The position numbers and the translations under genes were made by a program. Of a stretch of DNA of 64,000 bases, positions 44,701-57,500 are shown piece after piece. The notes under the pieces are model-generated. The model worked only from the letters and a program-made list of their open reading frames with translations. It did not search any database and had not been told where the DNA came from. The stretch covers positions 62,001 through 126,000 of the forward strand of contig JALJCO010012813.1 of the NCBI GenBank assembly GCA_023101725.1, written 5' to 3'. The stretch comes from Atherinomorus stipes (lineage: Eukaryota; Chordata; Actinopteri; Atheriniformes; Atherinidae). Positions within the stretch are counted from its first letter, which is position 1. Each line of letters opens with the position of its first letter.

Positions 44701-47700
44701 GCGCTTTCAGGCGGCCAACGGTGCTCATGTATCTGACAGGAGATATCAGCAGCACCGAATTCATCTTTTCTCTGCGCTTCGCAGCACCTGCTGCGTTCAA
44801 TCAATCCAAACAGGGACTTTGGAGGGGGGGTAGGAAAACATTTGGTACAATAATTCAGACAACTCACGCCATTTTTTCTTGCTTAATCTGTTTGCACAGG
44901 TTTTCTTCCACGAGGTCGAACTCCTCTTCAGCCTGGGGTTGATTCCCCATGACACCTATTGTGCAATTAGACAAATAGAGAAGATGACAAAAGATTTAAA
45001 GTTACTCATTTGGACTTATTTCATATAAAAAGACTAATAAAGTCAACGTTTTTGTTTTAGATGCATGCATTGTCATGCGAGTACATTTTCTTCCAAGACT
45101 GCATTAAACTTTTAGCTCCGGATAATAAAAACAGGCTGCTGTGAAACGTTTTCTGATGCAGGACTCAAAATAACAAGGAAAGCCCTCGGCGCCTGAATTG
45201 GAGGGAGATGTTTGTGTTTTATGACCAGATTTCTTCATCAAAGTGTTCGTGTTGCCGATCAAAACAGTCGGATCAGAGTAAATGAAGGAGTTTGAGCTGC
45301 CCAGTCTCTCCTGATGCATGCATGGGACAAAAGCGCCGCAATATTCAGTGTTTACGACAATTTAGAGACGAGTTCAGCGTTGAAATGATTCTGTGACAAC
45401 TTTGTTCAGACTTTTACATGAATTTGAAGTTTTGGTGGTAAAGACGTGCAGCTGTGAGGAGAGTTTTCTCCATTTCGCTACTGATGTGGGCACATGGACT
45501 TGCTTCTACTGTTAATGCTCTCACGTCAAAATATCCATGGTCATCGTGATCTTACCATGAGCTGCTCTCTGTTTCCTCCGCGTTTCCAACTGCTTCTTCA
45601 ACTCAGCTGAGGGAGGAGGTGGAAATGAGAAAGACAAAACACACTGTTTATGTCTTACACCTTTTCAAAATGATTTAGATGATCAACTTCGCAGTTTGTT
45701 TCTCTTAAATTACGATGCAAAGCATTAGGATTATTGCAGGTAATTACCAATATCTATGTCTTGAATAAAGGAAAAAAAAAATGGCGTGATAAGCTCTGGA
45801 ATCTACTACTGCCTCAATTATCAACACGTCAGTGATCACTGCTTATAAAACTTAATGACACTGCTGTAGTAGTTAACATTTCTGTACAGCAGTCTCTTGT
45901 CAGAAAACGAAAGGTCTGCAAGATGCTCATTCAGATACGTAACAAACAAAAGAAAAAGAAGTGTTGTGGTAAAATGCTGAACCACAACATACTGACAGAA
46001 TATCTCTGACACATTATGGCAACAATTGATCCCAAAATACACTGAACATTTCCATAAATAGTCCAAGAACCTACACCTAAGCCTGCACCTAAAAAGCAGG
46101 AAGCATCATGAAATCTGCATATAAAAACAAACAAATCTGACCAATCATGTGTCCATGTGTTAACGAAGGGCAAGTTAAAGCCATGTAATCATGGAAACAC
46201 ATCCCAACACCTCATGAGCGTTTACCGTATGCATTTTAAGCTTTTGGTGTTACTTATTTTATTCAGATATAAAGGAAAACATCATTGGGGTTTAAGTACA
46301 GAGCAAAGTTTCATTCTGTCAAAGCTCACAGAGGGATATGCCCCCAAAAAACAGGACATGTAGAAATAACACGGGACAGGACATGGCACGTTATGGTGCA
46401 CGTTGGCATGGCTTTGACATGACACCATGAATGTTTTTATGTGGAAAGAAGACACAGCCGTCACTAAAATGACTGCAGTCAAGATTACAGTTACAAAAGC
46501 TAAGCTTGACTTGATCCTGTCATTTTCATGTTGCAGCTTGAATGTTTTTTTGTTTTTTTAACAAAATGCCACACAAAGGCTGTGCACTGCAAAAACTCAA
46601 TCTTAGCAAATATATTTTTCTCATTTCTAGTGAAAATATCTCATCACACTCAAAATAAGACAAAATTACTTAAAGAGAAACATTTCAATGAGACATACGA
46701 TCTTGTTTTCAGGCAATGCATCTCATTTCAAGAAATCTTATCAAGAAAATTTTTGGCAGTTTGCAATTAATCGTGATTTGATCGTGATTTGAATTTTCAT
46801 GTCAAACGATCTCCAAACTCATATAATCAAGTTGAAATGATTTGCCATTTTTCTTTAAATTTATGAAAGAGACGTGCATGCAATATACATTCCCTTCCAT
46901 GCAGCCCTATTACACTTTACACGGGGTTTAACCTGCAGCTCCAGAGCCGCAAGTGGCTCTTTGGGCCTTCCACTTGGCTCTCAATAATTTGGACAAAAAA
47001 TAACAATAACCAGCTGCTATTCTTAAAATACCAGTATATATAACATTTGTAGGTTTTAGCAGTTTTTCATGGAATAATTGTGAATTTCCACAACATAATA
47101 AAACCAAAAATACCAATGGCGATAATATATTTTCTTTAAATTTGTTTCTTTTGACATTATCTTGGAAATTAGGGCTTTTTTCTGTATAATTTACCACAAA
47201 CACCTACATTTTGATATAACCTTTTTCAAAGTTAAATCACATAGAAGACAAGGTGTCCTGTTTTTGCAATTCTTTTTCAATTTCAAGCTCTAAAAGTAGA
47301 AATTAAACTGATTCCTTTAAAGACAGCAAATTTCTTCATAGTATTTATCAAAAATGATAATTTGTTTTTTTTTTTTAAAGGCCACAGAACACCTGCGGCT
47401 CTAAACAACTTTTCTTTAGCTGGCTGAGGCGAAAAATGTCTCTTTGGATTGTAAAGGTTGCAGACCCCCGCTGTACACTGACGCAGCTGAGAAGAGGAGG
47501 AGGTGTGTTGTGTTTAAATTATCAATAACAGAGTTTTTTGACAGAGAGAAAAATACTGTATAAATGCATTGTGCAACTAAAAAGTAATCATTTGAATAAT
47601 CGTAATTTCTGTTGGCCAAAATAATGGCAATAATTTTTCCATAATTAAGCATCCCTAAGCCTCACCCTCCTAAAATGCCCACTTCTTTAAAACCTTGTAT

Positions 47701-50700
47701 TTTCCCTTTAGACCTCAGCCCAAGCTGAAATATCTGAACATCAGAAAGCTCCCTGTGTCAAGACGATGTGGTCGACTCATCCATTGTCTTTATTTTACTT
47801 TACAACGTATATAAAGTAATTCATATAATTGAAGCCATTTCCACTGATGGACTTGTCATGAAGAAAAAGCATCTCCCAGCAGGTCCAGTTACGCAGTTCC
47901 TCTGTCCGCAAAGTGAACTCTTGTAATTCCACCGAGTCAGGAAGCAACCTGAGGGAGGCGTCTGGGCCACTGCCCCTCTTGTGGCTGTATGATGGCTTAA
48001 CATATGGGTAAGTAATTTGTGTGTGTTCCTTTATTTTCACTCTCTCTCTTCACCTAATTGAGGAAGTTCATGACTCTCCTGAAGACACAGAGTTTGTGCT
48101 GCAATGCTTCAATGACAAAGGCCCATTGTAAAGTAAATGGGCAAAAACGTATTAACAAGGCCACATTTTAATGATGCTCGATGGTGGAGGAGCACTCTGG
48201 GATACATTTTCCACATGGTTTCAAAAGAGGATCATTTGGTGATGGGCTCAAAGATCAAAGTGTCAGACAGAGAGCTCAGGGAAGGGGCAGGGTAATCACT
48301 GAGGGGGCTCAGAGATAAAAGAGACATTGAATGGCAGCATCTCGTGCAGCAAGTTTCCATTACAATCCCTCAGGTCTCGTACACATGTAGATGGTGCTGT
48401 GCCTGGGCTCTGTAAAGTGATCCTATCGCCAATCTAAAAGCTGAGGATGAAGTTCCAAGAATGAGAAATCCAGATGAAGGGCTGTCTTGTAAAAAAAGCG
48501 AATAAAAAATGGGTTTGGGGAGCTACCTTTTCATGCAGCGGTGCTGTAAAACCCCTGGTTGTGTTTTGCATTTACTCAGCGCTCTCCTCCAAGTGGCTTT
48601 AAAATTGTTTGCAAAGTGCCCATGCAACCAGCTCATCTTTCAGAGCTCTTCACAAACACTTTTGTTTAAAGTCAACCACTTTTTGGGGTTTCAACAAACC
48701 GTGGAGACGCGAATGGATGAAGTGAAACATTATATGTGACGCACAAAGACATATTGTGCCCATGATGAGAGCGTTTTCCCAAATGCCTGTCGTATGAAGC
48801 AGGGTTTGGGAACCCCTCTTAAAGCCATATGTTTGGGTAGCTGAGAATGTAAATGAACTGAGACGCCCTGTGGCTTCATGTTGTGGTCAGGTAGGCAGCT
48901 TGAGTCTTCTCTAACAGACACAACTCTTTAAAACATGACCCACAACTAATTGATGCAGTCTACTTCTTCAAAATAACATGAAGGGACGAAGAAATATTTA
49001 GGTCTTGATGACAGGGTAAAAAACTGCAGGAAGCACATGAAGGCATGATGAGCAGAGGGGGGCACTGCCTGTGTGGTTTCCATCAGTCATGGCATAAACC
49101 GAAGCTTTTTCCAAACAACCAAAGCCAAACTAAAGAGCGAAAAAAGTCACGGTGGGAAATTCTTCTAATCTACTTTGTGTTTCTTCACATTCAAACAGAA
49201 AGACTAAGCTGTATTATAATAGAGTGTTATGTAGTTGCGGTCACAGATCTGTTATATCTGACAAATCCTGTGTGGCTGCTTTGTGAAGCAGTAAAAAGCA
49301 GTTACAGGATGGCTAGCCGTAGCGCCTGGATTCAACCATGAAGGCAGCCCAAGTCCAAGGAACAACTGTATCCACAGCCAGAGCTTCATGCAGTCAAGCT
49401 AAGCAAAGCAGCTGCAGCCGTTTGAGAGGATTAATGAGCAATAAATGCATATTATAGAGTCCCACACTCTCCTCTTTCTGGGAATCCCTAAACTGGCAGT
49501 GTATTTGAACTAGATTTGACCAAAAAAAACACCTGTTCATGCAGATCAAGCAGAAATCAAGTGTGAAACATCGAAATTTATTACACTTAATGCAAATGCA
49601 GGTTGAGAGGAAACTAAAAACCAACAGTGACGCATGACAGATGTCTACGGGATGTACGAAAAGTTTTCAGATACCTTGTTTTGTTCCACTTATCTTTAAA
49701 ACAGATTCATGGAAATGTTTTGTCATCAGTCTTTTCCAAAAAGCAATTCTGGGAGCTTTTATTTTTCATGAGAATGACCCAACAGGCTTGGCACACTGTT
49801 TTTGAAAGTTTCTTCCATCCTTCTTGGCAAAAAAAACCCCTCGATCATAACCTTTTAAAACCTACGGTCCCAAAATTGAGGGGCTTTGAGAGCAGATGTT
49901 GCCAAACTGTGCCAAAACGGCCGTTTTGGAGATTCGGCGTGAATCTTCTGGACTCAAAGCTACAAATTTGTTCTGCTTCACTTGTTCAGAATTGACCCAG
50001 AGATAATTTTCATATATTGTACGACAATCTGATAGAGGTTGAGAGCTACAGCTGCATCATTCTACGCAGGGCTGCCACGGAGAGTGGATTTATCGTGATT
50101 ATGTTGACTATCAAATACAGTAGTCGGCAACTAATTTCATCATTGACTAATCATTTATTGTTTTTCCTCTTAAAGGAGCTGTATCATGCTTTTCAAATGT
50201 GCCACAAGTCAACTACGGGTACAGTATATACAGTATAAGCCAAATATGTTCCCCTCGCCACTATAGAAACTAATTTGGTGTTAAATATTAGTCTTTTTAT
50301 GCGTCTGATTTCCAACACGGAGGTAAGACGGCTGACTGTACTGAGCCACCGAAGTTCTCGACCAATCTCTACACGTTTCATGCCCATTTTATGACGTCAT
50401 CCCGGAACAGACACAGATTCTGAAGGGTCACAGATTTGGTTTTAGCACCGGCTTTGTCAGTCATATGGACATTATTTGTAAACAATGATGGATAATCGGA
50501 CTCCGATTGACAGAATAAAATGGACGAGCCTGCTATGGAGCTGTATGTGCTCGACCCATAGGGTTTTTCTGCCCCAGAAGATAAAATCCAATCACTTCTG
50601 GAAAGTGGATTCATTGTCCAGTACCACGCCGAACACAACCACATTTTTTTCCAACTTGCTGTCGTCTAGAGCTTAAAAAAAAATCTTCTGAACTCTGGAG

Positions 50701-51522
50701 CAACCTTCTGTTAGCTGACGGCTGTTTGTCTCTGATAAAATTTTCCCGCAGGCTGTTTGTTTCTTCCTCAGAGAGCGTGGATAGGTTCGGATTCTCCTCC
50801 AGTTTCTCTTGAACAAAGTGGGCGTCTTGCTACGATGCTGCACATGCGTATTTGTCGCTTCATGATTGGTGCCACCTGACTATGTACACCAGTGGTCAGT
50901 CAGTCATGTTAAGGAAGCTAGAGCTTAGCCTGAAAATGCATATATATTACTCAAATATGCATGAATGAAGAAAAAAAACTACTTAAATTAAGTTTTTTTT
51001 TTATGAAGAAATAACACAGTAACATGCTGAAAAGCTCTTAAGAGTCCATTTTTCATGATATGGGTCCTTTAAAAATGCCACTGTACCCTCTGCTGCCTTG
51101 TCTGTTTTTCTGTCCTTGATACATGAGCGTAGTCATAGCTATCGGAGTCTGCTTTTCTTGGCTTGTACAGTACTGGCTGAAAGTTTAAACACACTCCCAT
51201 TAAAGACAGAAAAACTCAGCTGTCATTAAAATGAGTTGAAATTGACAAAGGTAATAATAAATGAAAATTTGGATAAAATCATGACATTGATTTTGAATTG
51301 TGGTTCAACAGTAATATCTAAAAAACAAACAAACAAAAAATAAAACAAGAAAACAAGCAAGATGGGGCTCCTGAAATAAAATTTTATTCTGCAAAACTTT
51401 GAGGCAATCACTGCAATCAGGTGTTTTGTGTAATGTTAAATGAGACATCTTTAATTATTATAATTATAATTATTATTATGTATTATGTATTATTATTAAT
51501 AATAATAATAATAATAAAAAAT

Positions 51523-51556
<34 letters not shown>

Positions 51557-54500
51557 CCACAAATCAAAATAAATGTTTGATTTACTAGAGTATAATTTAG
51601 TAAATATTTATCTATTTTACTTTTTTTTTAGTTTCTTGCTATTCGAATTACTTTTGTGAATTTAGTCTTTTCTTTAATGGGAGTATGTCTAAACATTCTG
51701 GGCCAAATTAGTAAATTATAATTTAGTAGAATAAAATATTCATTTAGAATTTTTGCTTTAAAATATAATTTAAAATATAATTTAAAAAAATATATAATAA
51801 AAAAAAACAAACAAAACTGTCCTATAAAGATGAAAGCACTTTGCTCATGAACAGTGGACCAACAGGTGTAGAAGTCTTATTGAACGTCACAGAAAACACC
51901 TGATTGCAGTGATTGCCTCAAAGTGTAGCTCAACACAATATCATCTCAGGAGCCCCATCATGCTTGTATAACTGTTTTTGATGTTTGTTCTTAAAATTTC
52001 TGATGAACTACAACACCAAATCAATGTCATGTTCATGAAATTTATTATTACCTTTGTCAATTTCAGCTTATTTCACTGGCAGCTGATTTTTTCTGTCTTC
52101 AATGGAAGGGGATGTAAACTTTCAAGCACAACTGTAGCTCATTATTGACTAAAATGCCTCCAATTCTCCACCATTTTCAAGGATTGATGTATCTCAAATT
52201 AAGAATGCAGGATTGCTAATCGATTTGTATTTTTTGCCTCATTTCCAGCAATTATTAAAAAAAAGAACATGAGAAGCTGTTAATATTAAACTGAGAGCTG
52301 TCCTAAATATTTTCTTATTTTTATTGGACAGCTGTTTATAACTGTCGTCTTGCATAAACTGATGACTTTACATGAACCACTTTCATGTTCAGCTGATAAT
52401 ATTAACACTGCAAAAAGTAAACCGTAACAGTTTGAAAAACTCAGTTTAATCTTTCAAAGGATGTCTAGAGTGGAAAATAATTCCTTTCATCAAAATTCCT
52501 TCTCCAAAGCTTCAAAACAAACAGTCACAATCTACCAAACTTTTTCATCTGTCTGGAAATGCTTTGACCAACAGGTCATTCCAGTAAAGGTGAGTAGAGT
52601 ATGGAAGTGGGATACCTAAGCAGATACCAGATGCTCCACCTAAAACTGCCCTGCATAAATCCACCAACATCTGGCAGAGTAATCAAGAGATGCTGCTCGC
52701 TTCCAGCTGTCTTGCACCTTTCATACCGAAGAGGATGTGCATCGCTGATCCCTCAGAACAAATATATCCCTGCATTTTTTGGACCTAAGGGCTCAGAACG
52801 TATACTCTTCCAGAGGGATTGGATTCCAGAGACATGTGCCGTGGCCAAGAACAATAGCGTAAACCAGGGAGATGTTGAGATACCGATGTTTCCTCGGGCT
52901 ACCACCTCTCCCTTTCTCCCCTGCTACTGACCCCCATGCTGGGTACATCCATCAGAGAAAGCTTTTGTTCATATAATTCTAACTGTTTCCATGTTCTGCA
53001 TTCACCATGAGACACAGGTGGTGTACAGTTTCCAGGCAGGGCCTCCAAGATGGCAGGGAAGCACACCGAGCTAAAAGTTAGGCTTCCACTTTCAAGCCAG
53101 AGAGGCAACCATCTTCCACTAAAAACACGGTCTCTCATCTGAGAAGAATGCAGTTCCTTTCACCCAGCAACGTAATGATATTTGACAGCATCAAGATGTT
53201 TTGGGGGAATTGTTCCAAATTTGCATTCAATGAGGAATTCGGTTTCTAAGACTCAACCAAAGAAATGTTACAAATGTTTTTCCTCACTTTATCCGAACTG
53301 TGTGGGCCACATAGTGCTGATGTGTGCAGAACATATTTCAAGAGCTAATATTCAACGTGCTGTCATAGCTGATTTTCATGTGATACGGAGCATGTTTAGC
53401 TGTGTCAGCACCTCATCGGTGAAATAAAAAACAAGAAAAATCAACTCCAGGGGTGATAAGTGCATGCTGGCATGTAGGAGACGTACGCCACCAAACCACC
53501 GAGTGTGATCTGAGGCAGCAGCGATGCCAGGCGCTGGTGTAAGCCTATCCATTTCAATGGCATGCGAAATGAGCCGCAAACGCACGCACACACTGTCTAG
53601 GGAAATTCAGAAATTCAACTTGCAATAGAAAATGCAAACCAGATAGAAGTATAATAACACATCTTTAACAGCAGTAGGTTTCTGGAAAATTCAACCAAAA
53701 TACTGTAATATCATTCTTACTTATTGCCACTGATGACAGGCCTTGTCTTCATGTGTTCTTGTGTAATGGATTATAGTCTTTAACATCTTATCATAGAAAA
53801 ATACATAACAATTAGCAGTATAATACGGACAATTAGGTCAATTTTACTGTACCAAAGGTAATAAAAGAAATTAAAAGGAGGTTTCTGTATGTTTTTGGTG
53901 TTTTTTTATGGAATAATGCTGATAGAAATATAAGACAATATGATAGTTTTTTAAAAGGATTGTTTCTTTGAGGGCTTCAAGAGTTAAGAATTTGTGAAAG
54001 ATTTGTTATTTATCTTATGAATTTGCTTCCTTATCTTTTTATTTTGACCCAGCTAATATACTGATGCTTTTCCGTTTTGTTCTCTTTCTTTACTTTCTCT
54101 TGATTTGTAAAAAAAATATGCATGTTAAGTGGCAACTTAACCTGTTAAATTTGTGACAGAGCGGGCATACATATAAGCATTATGCTTTAGCCTTTTCAGT
54201 CACTGTTTGAACTGAACATATTGTTTACATATGTAGCTGAGTAAAAAGTTGAATGAAAGAATGAAAAAAAAAAAAGATGCAGTTAAGCAGTGGTTTACAA
54301 CCTGGGGTCCTTGACCCTCCCAAGAGGCTGAGTATGGGGGTCCAAAAGGTTCTGACGGTACAGAACCTGTGCAGTTATTAACATTAAAGGTACATTATGT
54401 AACAAAACCAAAGACAGTGGCAGAAAAGTGCAATATATATTTCAAAACTTTGTTTCATTTGATGTGTACATGCCCCACTAGAATCGCTGTTATGTGTTTA

Positions 54501-57500
54501 TTTTCATAGAATGAGTCATTTATATCTACTTGCTGTGGGTGCGCATACATGGGGGCTGCCACATTTGTGCCACCATTTTTATTACGGTGTCTGTGAATGG
54601 ACAAAACAATGTGTGTGTAGTGAGAACCCTCTGAACTTTTAAACTGCTGCATGATTTGATGCGAGTTATCACGATTTCAGAACAAGATTTGATTTCCAGA
54701 GTCCCGAGATTTGGACACAAACACCAAAACAAATGGCGATTGCCAGGTAATGTAGATACTTTTGAAATTCCCCTTTAATGGGAGTTGAAGGAATGTTTGG
54801 GATCAGTAATGCCTTAAAAGACATTAAAAGTAGTTACTCATAGTACAGTCAGAGCTACACCTGAGACCAGTGGATCCCCTCACAGATGAAAACATTTCTA
54901 TGTCCGGGAGAATTTTGGCCATTAACAGCTGCCGTACATTCACAACAGTGCTTGGAATATGAATTCATTTGAAAGAAAATGTATTTTCTTTCAAATACCC
55001 ATCTTTACCACTAGATGTCAGTTCTTGCTTCCTGTACCCACAGAGACGAGTTTAGGTATATCTGCATACGTTTCTATCTGTTAGCTGACTTGTTTGCATA
55101 AAAACGCTGTTTTGGGAGCCCATCTGTGGTCATTTTTGAGACCGGGTCCCTAAGTGAATAAAAGGGGGGGTCATCAAAATCTGCTTTAAAAGAATATTTT
55201 GAAACATGCAATCTTAGTAAGTCATTATTCATCCTTGCACTGTGTGAGGTCAGTGAGCTGCTGGAGCTCAGGAGTTCATGTCTAACCTGGAAAAACCTGA
55301 TTTTTCCTGCAGCATTTCTTTAATGTCACATGTCTGAGAAACATCCCAGTACGGATGATTAATCCCTATTTTTTTAAAAAAAGAAAAAGGTTTGCATAAA
55401 TTGCAGCAAGAAACAAGCTACACGTGAGGGTCAGAGCTTTTTGGGCATTGCATAACCGGGATCTTTGAAGAGAACAGGTTGGAAACCCCTGCAGCACAGT
55501 ACAACCCAGGATCAGATAAAGGCTGGGTTGGTTTAAGGAAGGAAAAATAAATCAATCTTGAGTCATGATTTAGTGCAAAAGGAGCATCAATGAAGAGCCA
55601 AGTCTCTGAGGGGCTCCAGTTTGTCACTGGAAGTGTGAGAAAATCATTTTATGGACATTTCAGTGTGTAAAGGACAAAGAAGCAAGCCGAAGCTGGACAT
55701 CAGTGATCATCTTGAACATGGGCAGGAGGTCACTGAGGGAAACCTCTGTCAAGCTTTACAATACAGTTACATATTTACTGAATTTGTTATGAAAAAAAAG
55801 GAGCCACATATTAACATTGTGGTAACACTGATGTGTCTGGGCTCGGCTGGACATCACACAGTGGAAACCTGGACAATGGTTGGACCAATCAGATCTTTGT
55901 AAGGAAGAAATGGAGCAAAGAGCAAAATAAAGCATCTAGACTGAGTCCAAACCACAACCTGCACATGCTTTTTTACTGTGTGAAGAAATGGTAGAATTAC
56001 AAACTGGTAAAAACTTTACTGTTAACAAATTAAATAAAGTAGTGGATTCATAATGCTTGCAATGAAATAAAAAATAAATGGGGGAATCACTTCTTTTTAA
56101 TGAGTTTAAATGACCTATTCCATACCAACGTTTTCAGATTTGGAGAGGTATGCATGTCTTTGGAAGCACAGCGCTGGGCTCTAAGTTGATACCAGGCCTC
56201 AGTTTGGCACAATAAGTCAGTGAGCATCCAGAATAACTTGGGGGAGTGCTCACAGGGTCATCATAAAACAGGCTGAGAAAGCCTAATAAAAACGTACAGG
56301 TTGGAAAACTACTGTAGGTGGATGGAAACCTGAATGCCTCTCAGTCCTGGAAAAGTTTAGGAATATGTTGAAAGATATTCCGACTCTCCAGGGACACAGA
56401 ACCCTGAGAATAATTTTGTAATAAATGTTTTCTTGGTAAGTTGCCTCTGGGATAACAGTGAGCGTTAAATAAGGAAGTGAATGTGTGCGGAGCTCCAAAC
56501 AATTATGCGATCTCTGGAGAGCGAGTGTTGAGAGAACTCACTGATTCTGTTTCTGGCCTCCTTCAGTTGCTCCCCAAGTCCTCTAGCGTCAGCTGATCTG
56601 TTGAAAAGAACCCAGGTGGTAACTGACTATGATAAAAAACATATTTGATCAACTAAAATGTGGAAGAGCACAAGTTTCCAAGCTTCAAGTTGAACTTTAT
56701 TTGTATAATTGAGAGTACAAAGAACATAAAACTCTGAAAGATGAAACAGCATGAGAGCAGCAGCACAGGTTGGTGATAAAAGATTTAAAAATCAATAAAA
56801 GCCTTTCAGGTTAAACAAATTAAATCATACATTAAAATAAAATAGAAGAGGTAAAAATAAATAATCTGTTTATGTAGAAATGCCTGTTCATATAAGAACA
56901 TCCTGGGTAAAGTTGTAAAAGCAGGGACTGAGTGGGCAGACTGGAGAGGGAGGGATTGGGAGGAAGATAGTACAGATAGAAATGAAACATTTCCAGTTTC
57001 TTTCAAAGGACAAGTAGGATGATGATGGATGCTAAAGTTTCAGTTTGGAATATAAAAATATGACAATTTAACCACAATTTATAACAAATTCATTAAATAA
57101 AAAAAAAAAAAAGAGGGTGAAAAGTACGAAAGTATGCGCCTTTTCTACTCCAAGTTAAGTAATGTAGTGATTTTTATATTATTTTTTCTATGATGAGGTC
57201 TGCACTTTGGATCATGTCAACACCCTGATCCATTGCTTTTTGTTGTGCTGTGGATCTGCTGCTGTGTCTCTGATCACTGTCCTGCTGCATAAACCAATTT
57301 CAGCCAGGCTGTGTTTCAGCAGCTGCAAAATGAACCCTAATCATCAGCCCTCCACCACCGTGCTTTACAGTTGGTATGAGGTGTTTGTACAGTCGGATCA
57401 GTGCATCTCTAGTTCATTGCTGAGGTCTTTCCTCCTTGGCATCGTGTTAACTGACAAAACTTCTGCTTCTCCGGAGGTGCTTACTGAGATGATGACCGAT

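Larger units (their letters stand above)
45607..56541. other. KIF6 intron b-c (10.9 kb)
   Basis: Apart from the elements listed inside it, I see no exon. The segments 47480-50160 and 52140-54380 contain short open frames on both strands with no recognisable protein. Confidence 0.5.

Noticed and set aside
47795..48040. 81-residue minus-strand frame ([20 protein letters not shown]).
   Set aside because: It looks protein-like in part, but it has no splice phases compatible with KIF6 and no homology I recognise; possibly repeat-derived.
52601..52930. 109-residue open frame on the plus strand.
   Set aside because: No recognisable motif, a competing open frame on the other strand, and no splice structure.
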